DNA of 64,000 bases from Massospora cicadina (Eukaryota; Entomophthoromycota; Entomophthoromycetes; Entomophthorales; Entomophthoraceae): contig JAKSZP010000134.1 of the NCBI GenBank assembly GCA_022478985.1, forward strand, positions 1 through 64,000. Reading direction: 5' to 3'. Of this stretch, positions 56,131 through 64,000 are shown piece after piece. Position 1 is the first letter of the stretch. The number at the start of each line of letters is the position of its first letter. The notes under the pieces were generated by a model. The model was not told the origin of the DNA and did no database searches. It saw only the letters and a program-made list of their open reading frames with translations. The position numbers were made by a program, and so were the translations under genes.

Positions 56131-56850
56131 CGCCTGTGTGGGAGTTCAAGTTGTTAAGAGCTGCACCAAAACAAGTTAGTGGTCAGAGAAAATGATCTTT
56201 TTTGTTGAAAAGTTGAAGATGTTCAAGCGGCGGGTTTTTAAGCGAATATGTAGTCAATTTGGCTCATTGAGAGGAGAGTTCCATCATTTATGTTGGAGTG
56301 GGTCATGTGGGGAAGGAGTAATGCTCTGGGTGAGGGTATCAGGTAGGCCAGGGGATGCCTTCATTGCATGGAATTCGTTGTGCCCCAGTGGATATCCACT
56401 AGGGTTATGCCATTAATCCATGTTGTGGTTGTACCAGCAGATGAAGTCGCCCAACAGGATGGTATCTGGTGGGAGGGTGAGCGTTGGGACGTTTTGAGGA
56501 ATTGTTTCCTCTTGGCTGCAGTGCATATATGAATGCTATCAAGATTGTGTCCTTGTGGCTTGTGATTGTTGCTACCAGGATGCAGCCATGTAGATATGAT
56601 GATGAGTTTGTGATTTTTAGTTTTTTGTTGTTTCAGATGACCACCCCACAGTAGGACATCCATGCCAATATGGATGGTGAGACCCTGGATGACCAGGATC
56701 CCACTTCCCCTGCAGGCAATGGGTTTCTTGGATGGCCAAGATATCTACAGAGGGTTTCGCAGGAATTCCATCTTTTTAACTTGGGACGCATGATCTCTGG
56801 CTCTCACAATGTTTAGAGTCACTATTGTCACTGAAATTCCTGAAGCACCT
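56131..56850 (-). pseudogene. LINE C ORF2 AP-type endonuclease
   Basis: The minus strand starts VTIVTLNIVRARDHASQVKK (T-L-N-I start block), followed by an IQ/P-x-K-K-P-like region standing where A-V-Q-E-T-H lies in LINE A. The catalytic Glu is therefore lost or shifted out of frame. Further down are the SCWATSSAGTTTTWI region over the G-D-x-N site and a block near 56190 (EN/KIIFSDH) encoding F-S-D-H on the minus strand. Assignment relies on co-linearity with LINEs A and B. Confidence 0.7.
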
Positions 56851-56869
56851 CAGGAGTGGTTGGGATGGC

Positions 56870-58330
56870 CGCCTGGCCCACATCCAACGCCCTTTTTGCT
56901 GGCCCTGCTCCATGTTGTTGGGCCAGTCCATTCTGTGTCATCGTCCAAAATTTTACCCTGTGCCAATTTCTCGCAGGTATTGCTGATTTTATGGTTTGCA
57001 GCAAATTTTCCCAAATTCAACTCATGGTGGTCCAGTGCAGTACACTGCACTGATTTGATTCTGTGGTTGCAGGGTGCAAATTTGGCGAATTGGGTCCCAC
57101 ATTTTCGCCCATAGTGGAGCTGAATTGTCCTTCTAAATTCGCTTAATTGATACCATTTGGTGGTTCAGTCAAATTGTTGATAAAGAATTTCAGTTTGGGC
57201 ATACTGCTCTGATTGGTGACTCAGTTAATTTTCTCCATGTCCTCCTCAGCTTGGGCAGTCTGTTCTGACTGGTTGGCTTGGCTAATTTCCTCCATTTCCT
57301 CCTGAATTTGGCCAGGGTTGAAGGAGGAGGCCAAGGGTGATGCAGCCTTGGCCGCTACCCACTTGCAGGCCTTATGCATCATTTTGCCTTCTTTGAATGT
57401 TACTGGTTCTATGATGATGTAGTGTCCATCCTCTACCCATTAAATTTGGTAGTTGGCATTGGTTATTTTTCCAAAATCTACATCATCTTCATCTATGACG
57501 TTGTCACATAAGTCTGGGCCATGATGCCCTCCTTCACGGGGCATGTGTGTTCCTTGTGCCCCAATGCTGTGCAGTGGTTGCAGATAGGCAGTGCATGTTC
57601 CGGTGTGACACATGGTGGCTTTGACACACTCCCATCCAGGAGGGTAAATGCCGCTGTGCATGGGATTCAAGTGAAATCCGCGGCCACCTTGGGGAGTGGA
57701 TGGATTATGGTAATTGCCTTTCCTGTGCACAGGTTCAGTATTAGGTGAAACCGCTATAGTTTGAGTTGTTCAATTTCTCCGTAGTTAGTAAGTCCAGCTT
57801 GGAGCTTCTCCTCAATTTTCTTGTGGAGAAGGGTGGTAGGGAGTGAGTCAAAAGAGATGAACAAAGTGTTCATTTTTTCCATCTGGTGCGCGCAGTGTGC
57901 ACAATTTGTTTTCCATTGGTAGGACAAATTTTATGCAGACTTTTGCAGCAGCATCTGCATCTTCTTTGGTCCAAAGCCCATATTGATCCAGCTGCATGGG
58001 ATGGTATGGGTGGTACCGTGCACCACATAGGGGAAGAGGGAGGCCTGTGCCTCGCCCACTTTCTCCCACAGAGTTGGAGACTTAACCCCTAGGTAAAGTC
58101 AGAGCCTGTAATCTACCTTTGATAGGGGTTGGGCATATTGTATTTTCAGTGTATTGATTTTGCTTTGTGGTGATCTCCAAAACCCGGACAGTCTCCGAGT
58201 TTGTGGTTTCATTGGTTGCATTGTTTCCTTTTCCTCCTCCAGGGCGTTTCTTGCCCTTTGGCGCACCGTTTTGTCCATTTCCTGATATGGCTTTAGCCCA
58301 GTTTAATTGGGATTTGTTGAAATCTCCCAT
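56870..58330 (-). pseudogene. LINE C ORF1, gag-like protein with CCHC knuckle
   Basis: ORF1 starts at 58330 with MGDFNKSQLNWAKAISGNGQ, an 82-codon frame with a Gly/Lys-rich stretch. After a frameshift come the ORF1 core (near 58060-57850, QLDQYGLWTKEDADAAAKVC) and CNHCTALGHKEHTC at about 57535-57590, a perfect C-x2-C-x4-H-x4-C knuckle. A Lys/Ala-rich and acidic tail follows to about 56870. As in LINE B the knuckle is followed by PVKEG/PTKEG, a family signature. Confidence 0.8.
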
Positions 58331-58412
58331 CTCTCCTGTGTGATTATCAAAATTTCTGTTTTAATCAAATCATATCAACTAATGTTATTGTTCTGAGAAA
58401 GAAAAGCCTTTT

Positions 58413-58428
58413 AGAAAATGAAAAACGT
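58413..58428. repeat. TSD of LINE C, right copy
   Basis: Perfect copy of 53127-53142. Confidence 0.9.
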
Positions 58429-59203
58429 ATGTATCAAAATTTACATGATAATTAGCTAATGAAATCAGATATTTAAAAAGAAGAAATACCTTGTTTGGTC
58501 TGGGAAAAACTCTGAGGGCCCAATTAGATCATCGCTTACTCAACATAAATGATAAAGACAATGCTGGGATGCTAGAGCCCTTACAGATTGGCAATTATTG
58601 CCAGAGTCATCCACAAAGGACCTCACCCACTTTTGAATCTAAGACCTTGTGTAAACTTCTCAGTGATCTCAAAAGCATGAGCTTATTGAGTTATCATGAA
58701 TGTTCCCCAGACCCCCTCCTCCATTTAATGAAAGTATAAAGATCCAGCACTCTGCTGATAATAGAGTGCTGTGTATTTCAATAAATTCTTTAATAAAGAG
58801 AGTATCCTACAGAAACTTTAATATTATTTTTTAAAAGATTTTAGACTCACCAAAGAAACTACTGCAATTGATAGAGGGCCCATGGTCATTGATATCTCTA
58901 ATGGCAGTAGATGTTTCTCTGATGTTTTTGAAATTAGTGTCCCTCAGCAGAGAAAATTCAGGAAATCAACCCTGGGTACGTTGCAAAAACCATATATTCA
59001 AGGAACCATATACACAAATAATGACTTTGATCTGAGAATTTAAACATCTATATCAATCTGCCATAATCAAGATAAAGCTGAAAAAAACTAATCTGTCAGA
59101 TTGGAGTATCAAGTATGCCAGCAGAATTTAAAATGATGACTTGGTTGCTGCTCCTAGCTACCAAGTATGAGTCTAGGAAAATATCAGCTTTGATATAATC
59201 TAC
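58429..59203 (+). other. Retroelement-like sequence K, right part
   Basis: Continues the sequence interrupted at 53127. A frame at 58491-58739 reads LGKTLRAQLDHRLLNINDKD and SKTLCKLLSDLKSMSLLSYH, with no recognised domain. It is followed by tataaag at 58735, a perfect 8-bp stem-loop (58746-58770) and an AATAAA at 58780, an arrangement compatible with the R/U5 part of an LTR. No partner copy is present. Confidence 0.35.
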
Positions 59204-59992
59204 AGTTGGGTCTAACAAGGTCTGAAGGCTGGTCCTTTGAAGCTTGTGGAGTTGGACAGGAGATATTAAATAATTAGAGGGAACTTGGCTAGATATAGGC
59301 CAGAGGTTCTTAGAGAGAATGTTGATGGTTAGCCCCGCTGGCCAGGGCAGAGTGGGGAGATGTGGAAAGCAGTATGGATTCCATTAGCTAATATAATTGG
59401 GGACTTAACCTAGGCAGGTTCAAAGGTACCAAGAGAATGAACTCTTACTAAAAAAGCCTAAAATTAGGTAGAACATAAAAAACATTTTATTAAGTAAATC
59501 ATTTAAACCATAAATAGTGCTAATAAAGAAAGGGTAAATTAAGGGATACAAGGAATGATCAGCACAAGCCCTGTTGGATCTGAGATCAGGTTAGTAATTA
59601 TTATCTGAAATCGTTTAAAGGATAAAATGGAGGTAGATAACAGGTAAATGACTCATAAGATAAGGTAAAGTTAGAGATAAGATTAGATAATGCGGAAATA
59701 AGGAATTTATTTTTTCAGGGTAAAATAATAGTTGAGATGGGGGTTATCAGGATGATGCATTTAATAGTGGAGCACTTCAATATTGATTTATCCCAGTTAA
59801 TCAGTTAAGGAATTTAGCAATGTTAATTAGAGTTGACTAATGCTAACTAATTTATAATTAATATTATTATTGAGTCTTCAGCCCAACAAAGGATTAAACG
59901 CTAAATTAAAGATTATTTGTGATTGCTTAAAGTCAAAAATAAATTGGAATCATTAAGTCAAGGCTTCACTTAAACTATTGAGAATCCTGACA
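59204..59992 (-). repeat. 3' LTR of element G
   Basis: Aligns with 61755-62541 over its length, for example 'ctggtccttYRaagcttgtg', 'gagttggacaggaga' and 'gatcagcacaagccctgttg'. The minus strand start is TGTCAGGATTCTC. Confidence 0.9.
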
Positions 59993-60008
59993 ACGCCCCC
60001 TTCAAGCC
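59993..60008 (-). other. Polypurine tract, element G
   Basis: Minus strand: GGCTTGAAGGGGGCGT directly before TGTCAGG. A near-identical motif follows the LTR at 63948. Confidence 0.75.
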
Positions 60009-60960
60009 TCAACAAGGGATGCAATTTAAAGTTTCCAGGTTATATAATTATAATGCCTCAAGGGATCTGGTATAAACCCTAGCCCATTGAACATAAAAAG
60101 AGTTAGTATATGCAGTTGTTGGTGTGGCAAATCATTTCATAGATATTAAACTCATTTGCATCAAAAATCTTGATCTTGGAGAGGTGGGGATCCCAAGGTT
60201 TGGAACTTTAAACTTGGTGTTAAGATGTAAGGGCTGGTTCAGACGATTGAAGGCATTCAGTGTAGGATTAGGTTTAAAATAGAGTTGGATGTTAATATTG
60301 AGGCGATTGGGGCAGCTAGAGTCAATAACTGATTTAAAAGGAGGTGTAGTCCACATAAGTGAGTAAGGAGCGCAAAGCTGAAGATGAGGAGATAAATGCA
60401 GCAAGAATAGGTCTAAAGTAGTATATGGCGGCCAATATTACTAATCAGATTAACACTTTTAAATAAAGCGGCTTGGCCATCAGTTTGATCGACACTAAAG
60501 TTCAAATTGGGTGGCTTGGATTTAAATTTGATTTAAATATTCTCTTTAGCTTTTGGATCAGACATTTTTGGTTTTTTGATCCTGAGGCTGGTAATATTGG
60601 TAAAGGTTTCAGTTAGGTTAGTTGTAAGGTCTGAATCAGGCAACTTGGTTTTAAATTTAGTTAGAAATTTAAAATTTATATTTAAACTGGTTGGATACTT
60701 AAAATCCTCAATATTTAGTCTTTCCCTAGGTGGTGTATAATCACAGGTTAGGCTTTGAGAGGTAACCAAAAGTTAGTCTGGTTTTGGGATTTAACAATGA
60801 GGAATATTTTGTGGGCAGAGTGGCAGGTAGGCGAAGGCAGGAGCAGATGAATATTGCTTCATGTAATACATAAAAGCAGTCAGGTGGCAACTGCTTAGAT
60901 TTTTTTATATTATATTGAGTTTCATTGGAGGATTTTAATTTTCTTATATTGACTGTAAAT
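60009..60960 (-). other. Distal interior of element G
   Basis: Two short frames (60769-60533, FLTKFKTKLPDSDLTTNLTE; 60404-60132, SCPNRLNINIQLYFKPNPTL) are Asn/Thr/Leu/Lys-rich and lack known motifs. They may be the C-terminal part of the same Gag-like protein or a second small protein, or simply decayed sequence. Confidence 0.35.
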
Positions 60961-61673
60961 CCTAATTTATTAGTAATAATTAAATAATAATAAAATAAAA
61001 TGTTTAGAATAATTTAAAGTGATAGGAGAGGCCGATTTGGTCTTAAGGGTACTGGACTCAGCTGGCCCAAGTGAACTAAAGAGGGTTTCAATAGCCTCAG
61101 TAGAGGAAAATGAGTTTGGAGCCAAAGCATTTAGCTCAGCAGCTTTCTTTTCATCGTCAAGAGGCTCTGTCTCAGCTGCCAAATTTAACTCAAGTTTTTC
61201 TTGGACTTTGGCTTTGATAGCGTCTGATTCATCTGTTGTAACAAGCCCAAGTTCAATAATTTTATTTTTAGCTTCTTCATTAATAGAAAAATGCTGACAC
61301 CATGTATCATAAATTTTGGTCAAGCTCTGGGAATAGTTGTTTACAGCCTCTTCAATAACTGTTTGGACTTTATAAGAATGTTTTTAACCAACTGATAATT
61401 TTTGGAGCTCCTGGCTTCAATTAGGTTGAGGTCCCAAGCAGCATCCTAAGCCCAATCTCCTAATAAATGAGATTGAATATAGAAAAAGGTGAATTGGCAG
61501 GCCCATTCAATGTTTCAGGTTTCCTCAAAGATAGAATCCTCCAGGTCGTTGAGGAGCACTTTGAATAGATCCTTCATTGTTTAGATTATATTTTCATAAT
61601 TTTGAGCTTTTTTGAAGGTGAGAGCATAGGTAGACTTCATATCTTTAAGGGAAGCTTGATGAAGTTTTGACAT
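60961..61673 (-). pseudogene. Gag-like protein of element G
   Basis: Starts at the ATG at 61673 (MSKLHQASLKDMKSTYALTF). After stops it continues with TMKDLFKVLLNDLEDSIFEE, FTFFYIQSHLLGDWA and DAAWDLNLIEARSSKNYQLV. An open frame at 61323-60970 (117 codons) then reads YDTWCQHFSINEEAKNKIIE, then an acidic Ala/Glu-rich stretch. The W-A-x-x-F-x-x-x-Y-x-x-x-x-L-x-G-x-A-x-x-W segment resembles a Gag core helix pattern. No knuckle is visible. This is a family-level guess from layout and pattern, not a firm homology. Confidence 0.5.
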
Positions 61674-61732
61674 TTTGGGAGAGATTATCCAAGGGTGAGC
61701 GTATTAAGCTCTGGGTGCAGCTCAGATGGGTA

Positions 61733-61749
61733 CCTGTAAGAGGGCACCA
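61733..61749 (-). other. Primer-binding-like site, element G
   Basis: Minus strand: TGGTGCCCTCTTACAGG, about five bases after the LTR end. It has the TGGTGC...CAGG form shared by elements 3, E and K. Confidence 0.55.
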
Positions 61750-61754
61750 TTATT

Positions 61755-62541
61755 TGTTGGGTCTAATGAGGTTTGAAGGCTGGTCCTTCAAAGCTTGTGG
61801 AGTTGGACAGGAGAGGTTAAATAATTAGAGGGAACTTGGCTAGATAAAGGTCAGAGGTTTAAAAGAGAGAATGCTGATGATTTTCCCCGCTAGCCAGGGT
61901 AGAGCGGGGAGATGTGGGAAGAAGTATGGATTTCCAGTAGCTAATGGAATTTATGAACTTAACCTAGACAGGTTCAGAGATCTCAAGGAAATAAACTTTT
62001 GCTAAAAAGAGCCTGGAATTAGGTAGAGAATAAAAAGTTATTTTATTGAGTAAATCATTTGCACCTTAAATAGTGCTAATAAAGCAAGGGATAATATAAA
62101 GACATAAGAATGATCAGCACAAGCCCTGTTGGAACTGGTAGCAGATTATTAATTATTAACTAAAATTGTTTAGAGGATAAAAGGAAGTAGATAACAGATA
62201 AAGGACTCATAAGATAAGGTAAAATTGGAGAAAAGGTTAGATAATGTGGAAGGAAGGAATTTGTTTTTCCAGGGTAAATAATAGTTGAAATGTGGATTAT
62301 CTTGCTGGAGCATCAAATAGTAGAGCTTTTAATTTTTTTATCCCTTTTAATCAGTTGGAGAATTTAGCAATGTTAATTGGATAAGACCAATGCTAATTAA
62401 TTTAAAAATAATATTATTTTTGAACCTTTGGCTCAACAAAGCATTGAGAACTAAATGAAAGGTTAATTGGGATTGCCCAAAGTAATTAATAATAGGAGGC
62501 CCCAAGTCAAGGCTTCATTTAATCTATTGCAAATCCTGACA
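61755..62541 (-). repeat. 5' LTR of element G
   Basis: A 787-bp LTR with TGTCAGGATTTGC at its minus-strand start and ...TAGACCCAACA at its end. Confidence 0.9.
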
Positions 62542-62940
62542 TATATACCCTAATTTGGCCTGATCAGCAGCCCCCATCCAACCAAACAGGCCTTCCCTAA
62601 GTGCACGAAGCATGATCAAGACTATTGCCTGCACTCAGTTAGTGGTTGGAATGGGGCTGATGTTTGTTGATCATTATTTCCTGCATCCACCTCCCATGGA
62701 TTATACTTAAGAATAATCATATTGGCAATGCCATGTGGACAATAAATGCTGCTCTGGGTATTGAAGAATCCCCAATGGAAGCCAAGTTGTCAGCCTTCTG
62801 TTTTTAGTTTAATGGTGCTATTTCCAAGAAGCCTGACAGTCAATACTTGAAGCTATTTAAGTTGAATATCGACTATTATTTCTTTAAAGGGAACCAAGTC
62901 ATCGCTTATGTCCTACCAGCTAGAGTATCTTTCCTATGGT
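62542..62940 (+). other. Unassigned coding-like stretch
   Basis: A plus-strand frame at about 62720-62940 reads GIEESPMEAKLSAFCF, a stop, then LKLFKLNIDYYFFKGNQVIA. It looks coding but matches no domain I know. Confidence 0.3.
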
Positions 62941-63948
62941 AAGTAGGGCGAAATGGACGTAATTAAGTAAAGTTTAGAACGAGATATAGAAAAAACAACA
63001 TAGTTTATTATAGTATAGAATAGGGGTTTATAAATGGTGCATTCAACAATATAAATCAAAAAAAGGCTTAATAAAGTTTATGGTGAGTTGAATCCAGAAG
63101 GGTGCTCTTGGTCAGGCGATGCATTCCAGATGATATAATGCCTTTGTAGCATGTTTTTGATAATGTAAAATTAATTTTTGACAATGCCAAGTTGGATGAG
63201 ACTTGGTATAATTTAGGTTGATCTCTAGAAGATTCTTTATTTTTACCCTTTTGCAGGTTCATCTTAATATAATGCCTCTAGTGCCACCTTGAGTAATAGT
63301 CACTGACAATCTGATGATCCTTCATTTCATTTAAGCAGGATTTCATCTTTGGGTATAGAAGAACTTCGTCATCCTCTCTGAAGATTAGGGCCTTTTTTGC
63401 TGTTTGACTATTAATCAAATACGCTTCTAGCAGAATCTCTTAGGGACAGCGTTCACTAAAGGAAAATATCTCCAAAAAGAAGCACTTTGCGAAAGCAATC
63501 TCTTTTAGTTAAACAGAGAAAATAATCACTAATAAAAACTAGAAAATCTTAAGGTACTTTAATTATTTAAAACTTGGAGATATTTATAAGCCTTTAAGGC
63601 TCTCAAACTCGCCTAGGGGGAGCTTGGAGTGATAGCTAGGATCAACTTGGGTAAGAAGACCTCTTTGACAATGTGGAAAAAGGCGTAGGCTGTATTTAAT
63701 CAGCGCTCTTTTGCCAGTGCAGCAGATCCGTTGACCTCTGAGTGGCAAGATCTTTACCAGCTGACTTAGACCTTTGCTATTTAGATTAGCAGATCCTTCC
63801 AGGGTCTGAGTTTTCCTTCACCCTTTTAGGAGTTCATTTTTTGAGTAAGTCTTGATATTCATTTAGTTTTTGTAGTTTTTTTTGACCAAATTGCAAATTT
63901 GATAATGTTCAAACCTTGCCATATTTGTCTGATTCTCATTTACTGACA
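62941..63948 (-). repeat. Probable LTR of another element running out of the window
   Basis: At 63944-63961 the plus strand reads tgaca then atgccccctcaag. This matches the LTR/polypurine junction of element G (tgaca, then acgcccccttcaag). On the minus strand it is an LTR starting TGTCAGTAAATGAG, preceded by CTTGAGGGGGCAT. The region 62980-63050 also loosely resembles the AT-rich part of the G LTR. The low-coordinate edge is not resolved and no second LTR lies in the window. Confidence 0.4.
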
Positions 63949-64000
63949 ATGCCCCCTCAAGTTCTTGCTGAGGAGGAACAAAATTTTGGAGGAATCTAGC
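63949..64000 (-). other. Polypurine tract and interior edge of the last element
   Basis: Minus-strand CTTGAGGGGGCAT abuts the LTR at 63948. The element body lies beyond the window. Confidence 0.4.

Larger units (their letters stand above)
53143..58412 (-). mobile_element. LINE C, full length
   Basis: A 5270-bp element between perfect 16-bp TSDs, same family and orientation as LINEs A and B. Minus strand: 5' end CTTTTCTTTCTCAG, ORF1 (58330 to about 56870), endonuclease (56850-56130), linker, RT (55490-54450), C-terminal zinc region (54026-53427), tail ...CTCAGTTAAATAAAA. It is not interrupted by other elements, so it served as the reference for joining the two halves of LINE A. Confidence 0.95.
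59204..62541 (-). mobile_element. Compact gag-like-only LTR element (element G)
   Basis: Two 0.79-kb direct repeats (59204-59992 and 61755-62541) flank only 1.76 kb. On the minus strand the LTRs begin TGTCAGGATT. A polypurine tract abuts the 3' LTR (59993) and a primer-binding-like site lies a few bases inside the 5' LTR (61733-61749). The interior starts with an ATG at 61673 and encodes Gag-like helical sequence but no protease, RT or integrase. It is a non-autonomous LTR element, possibly mobilised by the Ty3/gypsy elements here because they share the primer-binding-site type. The LTRs are clearly diverged, so it is not recent. Confidence 0.8.

Noticed and set aside
1..64000. CRISPR array, operons, bacterial ribosome-binding sites, tRNA or rRNA genes
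   Set aside because: No regularly spaced short repeats, no compact gene arrangement and no cloverleaf-like conserved A/B boxes were seen; the content is eukaryotic retrotransposons.

Overview
The window is eukaryotic repeat DNA: AT-rich, 64 kb, with no host single-copy gene, tRNA or rRNA that I can recognise. Nearly everything that can be identified is a decayed retrotransposon. The LINEs have a gag-like ORF1 with a CX2CX4HX4C knuckle, then an ORF2 with AP-type endonuclease, FADD-type reverse transcriptase and a C-terminal zf-RVT-like zinc motif. The LTR elements are Ty3/gypsy, one with a chromodomain-like tail. This mix suggests a fungus with a large, repeat-swollen genome, perhaps an early-diverging lineage, but the sequence does not prove the lineage. 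All boundaries were read by eye from repeat alignments and target-site duplications (TSDs).

Layout. 1-5855: mostly unassigned, with one copy of a dispersed repeat (H, 2055-2640) and an integrase scrap (3723-4003). 5856-12240 (+): Ty3/gypsy element 1 with 1.3-kb LTRs, a polypurine tract abutting the 3' LTR, and protease, RT, RNase H, integrase and chromodomain remnants. 12241-36990: a nested stack. The outermost layer is Ty3/gypsy element 4 (+), whose gag-like coding is split by LTR element E (-, 12391-32912). The 3' LTR of E is split by an unresolved insertion F (about 12636-14624) and by element D (-, 15532-28585), a roughly 1.9-kb ORF1-only element. D is split by LINE A (-, 15853-26415) and by a solo LTR (27422-27979). 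LINE A is split by LINE B (-, 18655-23929). The insertions of D, LINE A, LINE B and the solo LTR each leave a recognisable TSD (about 12, 15, 21 and 5 bp); E leaves only an imperfect 5-bp one.

37977-44043 (-) is Ty3/gypsy element 3 and 45816-51826 (+) is element 2. They are members of one superfamily: similar LTR 5' ends, similar primer-binding site, similar gag, both about 6.0 kb. 53143-58412 (-) is LINE C, which interrupts an unrecognised retroelement-like sequence (K). 59204-62541 (-) is a compact 3.3-kb LTR element with a gag-like ORF and no pol. The window ends inside another LTR element (LTR end at 63948).

Three points stand out. After removal of nested insertions, LINEs A, B and C are 5267, 5275 and 5270 bp, all full length and all on the minus strand. 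Element D looks like a non-autonomous, ORF1-only relative that shares the LINEs' 5' and 3' termini. Dissimilar LTR elements share one primer-binding-site type (TGGTGCTCAcTaCAGG), pointing to a common primer. No copy appears intact: stops and frameshifts are frequent, and several catalytic Asp/Glu residues have changed in ways consistent with G-to-A transitions.
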